Shown here one piece after another: positions 1 through 7,308 of a DNA stretch of 7,308 nt (position 1 is its first letter; the number at the start of each line of letters is the position of its first letter). The notes below the pieces were generated by a model. That model saw nothing but the letters and a program-made list of their open reading frames with translations, searched no databases and was not told the origin of the DNA. Position numbers and translations under genes: made by a program. This DNA is from an uncultured Lachnospiraceae bacterium (GTDB lineage: Bacteria > Bacillota > Clostridia > Lachnospirales > Lachnospiraceae): NCBI GenBank assembly GCA_902796045.1, contig CADBNQ010000171.1, forward strand, positions 1 through 7,308, written 5' to 3'.

Positions 1-783
1 ATCATACTGGTTATACTGGCAGTGGCTGTACTATATTTCGGTGGAACAGTGACCCTTCTTGCCATAGCGGCCATCTCTCTGGTTGGCATGTTCGAACTGT
101 TGAGAGTCATAGGACAGGAGAACTCTCCTCTGGCAGTAGTCGCCTATTCCGGTGCTATTTTATATTATCTGATACTATGGCTCAACCTGGAACAGTATAT
201 CCTGCCCCTTACACTCCTGGTTCTGATTCTGCTTTTTGCAGTATATGTCTTTACTTTCCCGCGTTTTAAGATCGACCATGTCACCATGGCTTTTTTCTCT
301 CTGTTTTATGTCACGATCATGCTGTCGTGTATTTACAGGATCCGTATTATGGACAACGGCGGATACATGGTAGCCCTGGTCTTTATCAGCGCCTGGGGTA
401 ATGATACCCTGGCCTACTGCACGGGCATGCTCATCGGCAGACACAAGATGTCTCCTGTTCTCAGCCCTAAGAAGACCATAGAAGGCGCCGTGGGCGGTGT
501 GATCGGAGCTGGACTGCTCGGAGCCCTATACGGGGCGGCTGGCCGCCATTTTATAGCTGCCCGCCATGACCTTGTTCTGATATTTGCCGTGGTCTGTGCC
601 ATTGGCGGTCTGATCAGTATCATAGGTGACCTGGGCGCCTCGGCCATCAAGAGGAATTATGAGATCAAGGATTACAGTAACCTGATCCCCGGTCACGGAG
701 GGATCCTGGACCGGTTTGACAGTATTATTTTCACAGCGCCTATCATCTATTATCTTCTGGCCCTGGTGGCCGGGATGAAATGA
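1..783 (+). CDS. cdsA: Phosphatidate cytidylyltransferase (CDP-diacylglycerol synthase), 5'-partial
   Basis: CdsA is an integral membrane enzyme that condenses CTP with phosphatidic acid to give CDP-diacylglycerol, the precursor of phosphatidylglycerol and other phospholipids. The frame is open from base 1 and reads hydrophobic sequence straight away, so the true start lies upstream. The GTG at 22 falls inside the first membrane segment and is unlikely to be the start. About 260 residues are visible against a usual 260-285, so only a short N-terminus is missing. Most of the protein is a series of hydrophobic segments. Visible family motifs are D-T-L-A-Y at residues 135-139 (counted from base 1), S-P-K-K-T-I-E-G at 155-162, and the full C-terminal CDP-DAG synthase signature at 214-240. 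That signature has the pattern S-x-x-K-R-x4-K-D-x5-P-G-H-G-G-x2-D-R-x-D, which supplies the metal- and CTP-binding acidic residues. rseP follows 28 bases downstream. In related genomes uppS usually precedes cdsA. Confidence 0.96.
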   Translation: MILVILAVAVLYFGGTVTLLAIAAISLVGMFELLRVIGQENSPLAVVAYSGAILYYLILWLNLEQYILPLTLLVLILLFAVYVFTFPRFKIDHVTMAFFSLFYVTIMLSCIYRIRIMDNGGYMVALVFISAWGNDTLAYCTGMLIGRHKMSPVLSPKKTIEGAVGGVIGAGLLGALYGAAGRHFIAARHDLVLIFAVVCAIGGLISIIGDLGASAIKRNYEIKDYSNLIPGHGGILDRFDSIIFTAPIIYYLLALVAGMK

Positions 784-811
784 GACCCCTTATTCTCCAG
801 AAAGGATAGAT

Positions 812-1840
812 ATGTTAAAGATTATTATTGCCATTGTTCTCTTCAGTGGAATCATACTCTTTCACGAATTGGGCCACTTCCTGCTGGCCAGGAAGAACGG
901 TATCTGTGTGGAAGAGTTTTCTTTGGGAATCGGCCCTACTCTGGTCGGGTTCCGCAGGGGAGAGACTAAGTATTGCATAAAAGCGATTCCCTTCGGCGGA
1001 AGCTGCATGATGCTTGGCGAGGACGGGGAGGAGGCAGATCCCAGAGCCTTCAATAATAAATCCGCTCTGGCACGGTTTTCTGTTGTCTTTGCCGGACCCT
1101 TTTTTAATTTTATACTGGCTTTTATCCTGGCTCTCTTTGTCATCGGATTCAGCGGTGCGGATCCCGCCGTGGTAGGAGAAGTAAGCCCCGGGAGCGGCGC
1201 CTATGAAGCCGGTCTTCAAAGCGGTGACCGTATCATCAGGCTGGAGAAGTCCCGTATCTTCAATTTCCGTGAGATCAGCCTGTTCAATTTCATGAACAAC
1301 TCAGAGCCTGATGTGAGAGTGACCTACCGGAGAGGGGATGAGACCAGGACAGTGGTGGTCCACAGAAAGAAGGACCAGGGATACTATATGCTTGGCATTA
1401 CCAGCCCGAAGCCGCTGCGGACAGGCCTGTTTGGTACTATAAAGTACAGTATCCTTGAGGTCAGGTACCAGATTAAGGCGACCTTCCTCAGCCTGAGATA
1501 TCTGCTTAGCGGCAAGGCTTCGATCAATGAGGTGTCCGGCCCGGTAGGTATCGTAAGCATGATTGGTCAGACCTATGACCAGTCTATTATCTACGGGATT
1601 AAGGTTGCCCTGCTCAACATGCTGAACTTTGCCATACTGCTGTCTGCCAACCTGGGAGTGATGAACCTCCTTCCCCTCCCGGCTCTTGATGGAGGAAGAC
1701 TGGTCTTTATCATCATTGAGATGATCCGCGGGAAGCGGATCCCGCCGGAAAAGGAAGGGATGATCCACCTGGCAGGGCTGGTTGTTCTTTTGGCCTTTAT
1801 GGTCTTAGTCATGGCAAATGACATCAGACAGCTGCTGTAG
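812..1840 (+). CDS. rseP: Site-2 intramembrane zinc metalloprotease RseP/RasP
   Basis: This is a site-2 protease that cuts transmembrane substrates within the bilayer, classically anti-sigma factors already trimmed by a site-1 protease, and also remnant signal peptides. In the first membrane helix H18-E19-x-x-H22 supplies two zinc ligands and the catalytic glutamate. A second helix contains the conserved G-P-x-x-N motif at 95-99. A single PDZ domain covers roughly residues 117-190, with an A-G-L-x-x-G-D-R-I core at 133-141. The third helix ends in N-L-L-P-L-P-A-L-D-G at 285-294, where D293 is the third zinc ligand. A last helix lies near 318-336. At 342 residues with one PDZ it is shorter than the two-PDZ E. 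coli RseP and similar to other clostridial members. ATG 812 is the only possible start after an in-frame stop at 776-778, and AAAGGA at 801-806 lies five bases upstream. All catalytic residues are present. The substrate cannot be inferred from this window. Confidence 0.96.
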   Translation: MLKIIIAIVLFSGIILFHELGHFLLARKNGICVEEFSLGIGPTLVGFRRGETKYCIKAIPFGGSCMMLGEDGEEADPRAFNNKSALARFSVVFAGPFFNFILAFILALFVIGFSGADPAVVGEVSPGSGAYEAGLQSGDRIIRLEKSRIFNFREISLFNFMNNSEPDVRVTYRRGDETRTVVVHRKKDQGYYMLGITSPKPLRTGLFGTIKYSILEVRYQIKATFLSLRYLLSGKASINEVSGPVGIVSMIGQTYDQSIIYGIKVALLNMLNFAILLSANLGVMNLLPLPALDGGRLVFIIIEMIRGKRIPPEKEGMIHLAGLVVLLAFMVLVMANDIRQLL

Positions 1841-1866
1841 GTTTTATTTGACAGGATGGAGATATT

Positions 1867-2943
1867 ATGTACAGAGAACACACAAAAGTCATCCGGATCG
1901 GAGACAGAAAAATCGGTGGAGGGAATCCCATACTGATTCAATCCATGACCAACACAAAAACAGAAGACGTAGAGGCCACAGTCAGACAGATCCATGCCCT
2001 CGAGGATGCCGGGTGCGACATCATCAGATGTACTGTACCTACGCCTGAGGCAGCCCGTGCCCTGGGTGAGATCAGGAAGCAGATCCACATCCCCCTGGTG
2101 GCAGATATCCATTTTGATTACCGTATGGCTATTGCGGCCATTGAGAATGGGGCGGACAAGATCAGGATCAATCCCGGCAATATCGGCGGGCCTGACCAGG
2201 TCAGGGCTGTGGTTGACAAGGCGGCCTCTTATCAGGTTCCCATCCGGGTAGGTGTCAACAGCGGATCTCTTGAGAAGGAGATCATAGAGAAATATGGAAA
2301 AGTTACTGCAGAAGGACTTGTAGAGAGTGCCCTGGACAAGGTCAGGATGATTGAAGACCTGGGCTATGACCAGGTGGTCGTGAGCATTAAGTCCTCAGAT
2401 GTGCTGATGTGTGTGAAGGCGCATGAACTGCTGGCCCCCTCCTGTCCCTATCCCGTCCATGTAGGCATCACCGAGGCGGGTACGGTCTTTACCGGCAATA
2501 TCAAATCTGCCCTTGGTCTGGGACTGATCCTTCATCAGGGGATCGGCGATACCATCCGCGTTTCTCTCACCGGTGATCCGGTGTATGAGATTGCCTCTGC
2601 CAAACAGATCTTAAGGACACTGGGACTCAGAAAGGGCGGCATTGAAGTGGTATCCTGTCCCACCTGTGGACGGACCAGCATAGACCTGATCGGACTGGCC
2701 GGCCAGGTAGAGAAGATGGCTGCCCAGTTTGATGATCTGAATATCAAGGTGGCCGTCATGGGCTGCGTTGTCAATGGTCCCGGGGAGGCAAAAGAAGCTG
2801 ATGTGGGCATTGCTGGAGGAAAAGGGAGTGGATTGCTCTTCAGACACGGGCAGGTTGTAAAGAAGCTGCCTGAGTCGGGTCTTCTTGAGGCCCTGCGGGA
2901 AGAGCTTTACAAGTTCAGGTCTGTCAACCAGGCAAGTGATTGA
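1867..2943 (+). CDS. ispG: 4-hydroxy-3-methylbut-2-en-1-yl diphosphate synthase (HMBPP synthase, IspG/GcpE)
   Basis: This cytosolic 4Fe-4S enzyme reductively opens the cyclic diphosphate MEcPP to HMBPP, the penultimate step of the MEP isoprenoid pathway, using ferredoxin or flavodoxin electrons. The N-terminal part (about residues 1-245) has the family's TIM-barrel sequence, including the hallmark I-Q-S-M-T-N-T, L-V-A-D-I-H-F-D and R-I-N-P-G-N-I-G blocks. The C-terminal domain carries the cluster ligands: C264 and C267 in S-C-P-T-C-G-R, C300 in G-C-V-V-N-G-P-G-E, and E307 in the same motif. At 358 residues it is the short bacterial form, without the extra domain of plant and some other IspG proteins. 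ATG 1867 is the only candidate start, since an in-frame stop lies at 1849-1851. An AGGATGGAG ribosome site at 1853-1861 precedes it. It lies 26 bases after rseP and probably shares its transcript. Confidence 0.97.
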   Translation: MYREHTKVIRIGDRKIGGGNPILIQSMTNTKTEDVEATVRQIHALEDAGCDIIRCTVPTPEAARALGEIRKQIHIPLVADIHFDYRMAIAAIENGADKIRINPGNIGGPDQVRAVVDKAASYQVPIRVGVNSGSLEKEIIEKYGKVTAEGLVESALDKVRMIEDLGYDQVVVSIKSSDVLMCVKAHELLAPSCPYPVHVGITEAGTVFTGNIKSALGLGLILHQGIGDTIRVSLTGDPVYEIASAKQILRTLGLRKGGIEVVSCPTCGRTSIDLIGLAGQVEKMAAQFDDLNIKVAVMGCVVNGPGEAKEADVGIAGGKGSGLLFRHGQVVKKLPESGLLEALREELYKFRSVNQASD

Positions 2944-2951
2944 AGGAGAGG
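2943..2951 (+). promoter_or_regulatory. Ribosome binding site deciding the addB start
   Basis: AAGGAG at 2943-2948 (extended AAGGAGAGG) begins on the last base of the ispG stop codon and lies eight bases before ATG 2957, a near-ideal spacing. It fixes the addB start at 2957. The frame is also open upstream to a TTG at 2885, but that would overlap ispG, has no comparable ribosome site, and would add 24 residues ahead of the conserved N-terminus. A second ATG at 2952 is out of frame. Confidence 0.85.
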
Positions 2952-2956
2952 ATGCC

Positions 2957-5900
2957 ATGCCGCTTAGATTTATCACCGGAGGCAGCGGACAGGGAAAAAC
3001 CCGTTTTATCATCGAGGAAGTGATCACCAGAAGCAGGAAGGAGCCTGACCGGCAGTTTTATGTGATCGTGCCGGAACAGTTCAGCCTGGAGATGCAAAAA
3101 AACATTGTCTCCAGTCATCCTGATCATGGAACTATGAATATCGATGTCCTGAGCTTTTTTCGCCTTGCCTACCGGGTCTTTGATGAGTGCGGTTACCAGC
3201 CTGATGATATCCTGGAGGATCTGGGTGTTGTCATGATCCTGCGCAAGCTCCTGTCAGAGAACAGGGACCTGTTTCCTGATTTCAGCAGGAACCGGTCCAG
3301 GGCAGGATTTATTGATGAACTGAAATCAGCCCTGATGGAACTGATCGGTTATGATATCAGTCCTGCGGGGCTTTTGGAGACAGGGGAGAAGCTGGAGGGG
3401 AACCCTGCCCTGAGCCGCAAGTGCTGCCAGCTTTCCCATCTGGTTACATGTTTTGAAAAGTCGATAGAAGGCAGGTATATGGTCACAGAGCAGATTCTTC
3501 ATGTGCTCTGTGATTTTGTCCCTGAGTCAGGATTGCTTTCAGGGGCAGTCTTTTATTTTGATGGCTACACCGGCTTTACTCCGGACCAGCTTCTCTTTCT
3601 GAAGGAACTGCTTACTGTCGCGCATGAGGTGAATATCACCGTGACCATCCCTGGAGAGGAGGGAATCCCGGAACTGACCTCAGAGGAGGATCTTTTTCAT
3701 TTCAGCAACAAGACAATCCGGTCTCTGATTGAGACCTGCCGGCAGGCAGGCTCCCATCTGGAGGAACCGGTCTGCCTGTCGCAGGAGCTCCCGCCTCGCT
3801 TTGCGGACAGCCCGGAGCTGGCCTGGCTTGAGAAGAACCTGTTCAGAGCAGGGAAGAAAGCATGGGTTGAAGAGCCTGACCACATCCATCTTGTATCCTG
3901 CCCAGGCCCTGAGCAGGAAGCAGAGTATATATTGCACAAGGTCGAATACATGGTGCGCAGGAAAGGGTATCGCTACAGGGATTTTGCTGTCCTGACAGCG
4001 GATCTGGGGGAGTATATGTCATCCTTTGAACGGCAGGCAAGGATTCTCGGCATCCCCCTGTTTACAGATACCAAAAAGAAGATGTCCTACCATCCTTCTG
4101 TCGAGACCCTGCGGGCTCTGTTCCAGATGGCCCAGAGCGATTACAGCTATGAGAGCGTCTTCCGCTACCTGAAATCCGGCATGTCGGGAATCGATGACCA
4201 GGATGTGGATTATCTTGAAAACTATGTTATCGCTGCCGGAATTCGCGGCTATTACATGTGGAGCCGTCCTTTCAGCCGGAGACTCATGCAGGCGGATGAA
4301 GAAAGGATCAGCCGCCTTGAGAGACTCAGACAGCAGCTTCTTTCGGAAACCGAAGAATTCTGTCTGGCCTGGAAGAATCCACGGCTCAGGGTGTCAGAAA
4401 GGCTGACCGCCCTGTATGAACAGATGTGCCGGCTGGATTTTCCTGTTAAACTGACAGCCCTTGCTGATGAGGAAGAAGAGAAGGGCGACTATGTCAAAGA
4501 GAAAGAATACCGTGAGATTTTTTCCCTGCTGGTCTCTCTCCTTGATAAGATTGTTGATATTTACGGAGGGGATATGCTCCCTCCTGCAGAATTATCCGAG
4601 ATGATCGATGCAGGGATGGATGCCCTGGGCCTTGGCGTCGTCCCTCTTTCCATGGACCAGATGATCCTTGGAGATCTGAAGAGAACAAGGCTTCCTGATA
4701 TCAGGGTTCTTTTCATAGCCGGGATGAATGACGGACTGATCCCCCCGCCCCTTTCCAGGGACGGGATCCTCACAGATGAGGATAAAGAGATACTGTCCGG
4801 CCATGGCCTTGTTCTTGCCGGGGGAGCGGATGAACAGATCCTGGAGGATGAATTCTATATGTATCTTGCCTTTACCAGGCCCGGGGAAGACCTGTTTTTT
4901 ACATGGTCCGAACTGGACAGACAGGGCAAGAGCAGGTTTCCTTCCGCGCTCATCAAAGAACTGACTGACCTTTTCCCACGGCTGATGGTCAGGACCTTTC
5001 CGGATCAGGAGAAGAGAGTTTATTTTAATACCACTGACAGCAGGGAGTACCTGCTCAGATCATTTCAGCCTCTTCTGGACAAGACTCAGGATCTTTCTGC
5101 CCTGTCTCTTCCCCAGAAGATGCTGATCAGATACTGGAAAGAAAAAAGCGGCCTCAGCTGCGAGCTTGCGAGATATGCTGCGATCAGAGACAGACTGAAG
5201 AGTGTAAGGCAGCTGTCCCCTGCACTGTCAGAAGGTCTTTACGGCAGTGAGCTTAAGGGGAGCGTGACAAGGTTTGAACAGTACTGCGCCTGTCCGTATG
5301 CCTATTTCTGTCTGTTTGGCCTGGGCCTGCGGGAGAGAGAGGAATTCAGCGTTCATCCGGTGGATATCGGCAACATCTTTCATAAGGCGCTGCAGATTTT
5401 TTCTGAGCAGGTGCAGGAATCAGAATACAGCTGGAAGACCCTTCCTGATGAAACCGCACAGAGCCTGATCACATCCTCCCTTGACAAAGCCGTCGACGAG
5501 GGCAGCCGGGAGATGATTGAGACGACAGCCAGGACCAGGTATATCCTTCTGTCTGTCAGGAGGATTCTGGAGCGGACGGTGAAGGTTTTTAAGAATCATC
5601 TCAGATCAAGTGATCTTGAACCAGATCGTTTTGAGCTGCATTTTTCAAAGATGGACAAGCTGGAGTCTGTCTCCGTGACCCTCGATCAGGGACACAGAAT
5701 GTTTCTTGAAGGCTACGTGGACAGGGTTGATGTGTATGAAGACAGCCAGTCAGTGATCATGAGGGTCATTGATTACAAATCAGGAAAACAGACCTTTGAC
5801 ATGAATGATTTCTATCACGGGCTCAAACTGCAGCTGGTCGTCTACATGAAGGCGGCAGGGGAAATCTACGAACGGAATACTGGCAAGCCGGTGATTCCAG

Positions 5901-6355
5901 CCGGGATCTATTATTATCAGCTGAAAGACCCGGTGATCAAAGCGGATGATTATGATGAGGCGGCCCTGGAAAAAGAGTTCCGCATGTCAGGCTATACCAA
6001 CTCTTCTCCGGAAGTTCTGGAGAGGATAGAACATGACAGGAACAGTTTCATATCGGCATCGGTGAGACTGACCAAAGACGGTGTCCCCTACAAGAACGAT
6101 CCTGTCCTTTCCACGGAAGGATTTCAGACCCTCAAAGAATATGCGGACCGGAAGATCCGTATGATCGGCGGCGAGATTCTTGAAGGCCGGATAGAGGCTG
6201 CCCCCTATCGGATGGATAAAAAAACTGCCTGTGATTATTGTTCCTATCTTTCCGTCTGTGGATTTGACTTAAAAGAGGGCAGGAGATACAGGGACTGGAA
6301 AAAACTATCAGGATCCAAAGCCTTTGAGGCCGTCAGAAAGCAGGTGGAAGGATGA
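2957..6355 (+). CDS. addB: ATP-dependent helicase-nuclease AddB subunit, inactivated-helicase plus Fe-S nuclease
   Basis: AddB partners AddA in the RecBCD-equivalent complex that resects double-strand breaks for RecA loading. In studied Bacillota AddB recognises Chi and its nuclease cuts one of the two strands. From ATG 2957 the protein has 1132 residues, close to the roughly 1166 of B. subtilis AddB. A P-loop G-G-S-G-Q-G-K-T lies at 8-15. The middle region is helicase-like, with A-G-M-N-D-G at 588-593 and the E-D-E-F-Y-M-Y-L-A-F-T-R block at 630-641. The C-terminal RecB-type nuclease has G-Y-V-D-R-V-D at 919-925, the catalytic D-Y-K-S-G from D939 with K941, and Q959 with Y963. The 4Fe-4S staple around the nuclease is complete: C779 in A-C-P-Y, then C1092, C1095 and C1101 in the C-x2-C-x5-C spacing known from B. 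subtilis AddB. The stop overlaps the addA start by four bases. No frameshift or missing key residue is seen. Confidence 0.96.
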   Translation: MPLRFITGGSGQGKTRFIIEEVITRSRKEPDRQFYVIVPEQFSLEMQKNIVSSHPDHGTMNIDVLSFFRLAYRVFDECGYQPDDILEDLGVVMILRKLLSENRDLFPDFSRNRSRAGFIDELKSALMELIGYDISPAGLLETGEKLEGNPALSRKCCQLSHLVTCFEKSIEGRYMVTEQILHVLCDFVPESGLLSGAVFYFDGYTGFTPDQLLFLKELLTVAHEVNITVTIPGEEGIPELTSEEDLFHFSNKTIRSLIETCRQAGSHLEEPVCLSQELPPRFADSPELAWLEKNLFRAGKKAWVEEPDHIHLVSCPGPEQEAEYILHKVEYMVRRKGYRYRDFAVLTADLGEYMSSFERQARILGIPLFTDTKKKMSYHPSVETLRALFQMAQSDYSYESVFRYLKSGMSGIDDQDVDYLENYVIAAGIRGYYMWSRPFSRRLMQADEERISRLERLRQQLLSETEEFCLAWKNPRLRVSERLTALYEQMCRLDFPVKLTALADEEEEKGDYVKEKEYREIFSLLVSLLDKIVDIYGGDMLPPAELSEMIDAGMDALGLGVVPLSMDQMILGDLKRTRLPDIRVLFIAGMNDGLIPPPLSRDGILTDEDKEILSGHGLVLAGGADEQILEDEFYMYLAFTRPGEDLFFTWSELDRQGKSRFPSALIKELTDLFPRLMVRTFPDQEKRVYFNTTDSREYLLRSFQPLLDKTQDLSALSLPQKMLIRYWKEKSGLSCELARYAAIRDRLKSVRQLSPALSEGLYGSELKGSVTRFEQYCACPYAYFCLFGLGLREREEFSVHPVDIGNIFHKALQIFSEQVQESEYSWKTLPDETAQSLITSSLDKAVDEGSREMIETTARTRYILLSVRRILERTVKVFKNHLRSSDLEPDRFELHFSKMDKLESVSVTLDQGHRMFLEGYVDRVDVYEDSQSVIMRVIDYKSGKQTFDMNDFYHGLKLQLVVYMKAAGEIYERNTGKPVIPAGIYYYQLKDPVIKADDYDEAALEKEFRMSGYTNSSPEVLERIEHDRNSFISASVRLTKDGVPYKNDPVLSTEGFQTLKEYADRKIRMIGGEILEGRIEAAPYRMDKKTACDYCSYLSVCGFDLKEGRRYRDWKKLSGSKAFEAVRKQVEG
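6342..6355 (+). promoter_or_regulatory. addB-addA stop/start overlap with ribosome binding site
   Basis: The addB stop TGA (6353-6355) lies within an ATGA overlap with the addA start ATG at 6352. A purine-rich AGGTGG (6342-6347) sits four bases upstream. This arrangement normally gives translational coupling, which would keep the two subunits of the heterodimer near equal amounts. The coupling itself is inferred, not shown. Confidence 0.7.
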
Positions 6356-7308
6356 TCTTTACCAGGCAGCAGCAGGCTGCAGTAGATACAAGAAATAAAG
6401 ACCTCCTGGTGTCAGCCGGTGCCGGTGCCGGCAAGACAAGGGTTCTTGTCAGCCGGATCACAGACATGCTTACCGATCAGGATTCCCCCCTCTCGGCCAA
6501 TGAGATTCTGGTCATGACCTTTACCAATGCCGCGGCCAGAGAGCTGAAAGAACGGCTTCTTTTACAGCTCTCTGAGAAACTGGATCAGAATCCTGGGGAT
6601 AAAAGACTCCGCAGGCAGGTCCGTCTGATGCGGCAGGCAGATGTCTCCACCATCCACAGCTTCTGCAGCAGTGTCTTAAGAAGACATTTTCAGGAGGCAG
6701 GCATTGACCCGTCTTTCCGGATCGGAGAGGATGGGGAGATGACCCTTCTCAGGAAGCAGGCCATGGAGATCCTTCTTGAAGACTACTATGACAGAGAAGA
6801 GGAGGATTTCCTTAAGATCGTCGAAGCCTTTGCTCCGGGAAGAGATGACCGGATCCTGGAGGATATGATCACAGGACTATATAATTTCTCAAGAGGCTTT
6901 CCCGACCCTGCAGCCTGGTTTGGCCATAGGCTCCAGGAAGCAGAGAAGCTGGCCAGGCCGGAGACTGCCGCCTCCTCTGTCCTTGTTGCAGGCCTGCTCA
7001 GGAAGACCAAAGACCTCACGGATCATCTGAGGCAGGACCTGAGAGAGCTGGAGACCTGCGTTCTGAAAGGTCAGGAGGAAGCAGTTCCTGAGCGCTACGA
7101 TCGTCTGATCAGCGAGGACAGGAAAGTGCTGGAGCAGCTTTCCGGGCACTTATCCTACGAAGAATACCATCAGGTTCTGAAAGACATGTCTGTCCTTGAT
7201 ATGCCAAGAGGTGTCAGTAAGACCGAGAAGCTCTTCGCAGGTCTTGGAGATATTAAATCCTTCCATGAGAAGGTCAAAGATATCCTGACCGGTCTCAGGG
7301 ATCAGGAG
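6352..7308 (+). CDS. addA: ATP-dependent helicase-nuclease AddA subunit, 3'-partial
   Basis: AddA is the motor of the AddAB complex, a UvrD/RecB-type superfamily 1A helicase moving 3' to 5', with a second RecB-type nuclease at its C-terminus. Only the first 319 residues are in the window, with no in-frame stop to base 7308. The family is usually about 1200 residues, so roughly three quarters lies downstream. Visible in order are the Q-motif F-T-R-Q-Q-Q-A-A-V at 3-11, the Walker A loop A-G-A-G-A-G-K-T at 22-29, motif Ia around V-M-T-F-T-N-A-A-A-R-E-L-K, and motif Ib around D-V-S-T-I-H-S-F-C. After these comes a charged, helix-rich stretch of about 200 residues that fits the 1B domain. The P-loop has alanine where most UvrD-family members have serine before G-K-T. 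The start overlaps the addB stop. Walker B, the later helicase motifs and the nuclease cannot be assessed here. Confidence 0.95.
   Translation, partial: MIFTRQQQAAVDTRNKDLLVSAGAGAGKTRVLVSRITDMLTDQDSPLSANEILVMTFTNAAARELKERLLLQLSEKLDQNPGDKRLRRQVRLMRQADVSTIHSFCSSVLRRHFQEAGIDPSFRIGEDGEMTLLRKQAMEILLEDYYDREEEDFLKIVEAFAPGRDDRILEDMITGLYNFSRGFPDPAAWFGHRLQEAEKLARPETAASSVLVAGLLRKTKDLTDHLRQDLRELETCVLKGQEEAVPERYDRLISEDRKVLEQLSGHLSYEEYHQVLKDMSVLDMPRGVSKTEKLFAGLGDIKSFHEKVKDILTGLRDQE
6415..6432 (+). repeat. Three-copy hexanucleotide tandem repeat in the addA P-loop
   Basis: The six-base unit GCCGGT occurs at 6415-6420 and 6421-6426, followed by GCCGGC at 6427-6432, which differs only in the last base. The units encode Ala-Gly three times and form the first six residues of the AddA Walker A loop, immediately before its lysine and threonine. 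It is short and may be nothing more than codon choice for an Ala-Gly run. Confidence 0.8.

Noticed and set aside
22..24. GTG at 22 as the start of cdsA
   Set aside because: The frame is open to base 1 and already hydrophobic, as expected inside the first membrane helix. The true start is upstream of the window.
784..811. Search for a promoter or terminator in the gaps between genes (also 1841-1866 and 2944-2956)
   Set aside because: The gaps are 28, 26 and 13 bases, filled mainly by ribosome binding sites, with no hairpin-plus-T-run and no paired -35/-10 elements that I could see.
1591..2112. Minus-strand open frame of 173 codons across the rseP-ispG junction
   Set aside because: It lies antisense to two well-supported genes and has no recognisable motif in its composition; such frames are expected shadows. 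The minus-strand frames at 815-1219, 1301-1768 and 2611-3027 were dismissed for the same reason.
2885..2956. Upstream extension of the addB frame to a TTG at 2885
   Set aside because: It would overlap ispG by 59 bases, lacks a good ribosome site, and adds residues not expected before the conserved AddB N-terminus. ATG 2957 has AAGGAG eight bases upstream.
1151..5950. Scattered AGCGG pentamers, the Chi sequence of B. subtilis AddAB
   Set aside because: A five-base motif is expected several times by chance in a window this size, and the Chi of this organism is unknown. A genome-wide strand-bias count would be needed.
6362..6381. CAG-rich stretch with a short inverted repeat (GCAGC-AG-GCTGC) just inside addA
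   Set aside because: The two-base loop is too short for a stable RNA hairpin, and the CAG run simply encodes the glutamines of the conserved Q-motif.

Overview
The window is a stretch of ordinary bacterial chromosome with five genes, all on the plus strand, packed almost without gaps: cdsA (5' end outside the window), rseP, ispG, addB and addA (3' end outside the window). The largest gap between genes is 28 bases. I see no promoter-sized gap, terminator, RNA gene, mobile element or CRISPR array. The content suggests an anaerobic member of the Bacillota, most likely Clostridia and perhaps Lachnospiraceae. The reasons are AddAB instead of RecBCD, a short single-PDZ RseP of 342 residues, a short IspG of 358 residues, strong AGGAG-type ribosome binding sites, and the cdsA-rseP-ispG order typical of clostridial chromosomes. 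The family-level placement is inference.

Layout: bases 1-783 encode the CDP-diacylglycerol synthase CdsA (phospholipid synthesis). After 28 bases comes the site-2 protease RseP at 812-1840. After 26 bases comes IspG at 1867-2943, the iron-sulfur enzyme of the penultimate step of the MEP isoprenoid pathway. After 13 bases comes addB at 2957-6355, the AddB subunit of the AddAB double-strand-break resection helicase-nuclease. Its stop codon overlaps the start of addA (6352 to the window end), which encodes the helicase-nuclease subunit. The visible part of AddA is the first 319 residues, carrying the Q-motif, the P-loop and helicase motifs Ia and Ib.

The first three genes belong to the conserved cell-envelope and isoprenoid cluster, in which uppS and cdsA normally sit upstream. 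The last two form a self-contained recombination-repair pair. Spacing and shared strand suggest that all five are co-transcribed, and addB and addA are probably translationally coupled. Two departures from the arrangement I know from clostridia stand out: dxr is not between cdsA and rseP, and polC does not follow ispG, its place being taken by addBA. I do not see a previously undescribed system here. The findings are modest and concern gene order and small sequence details.
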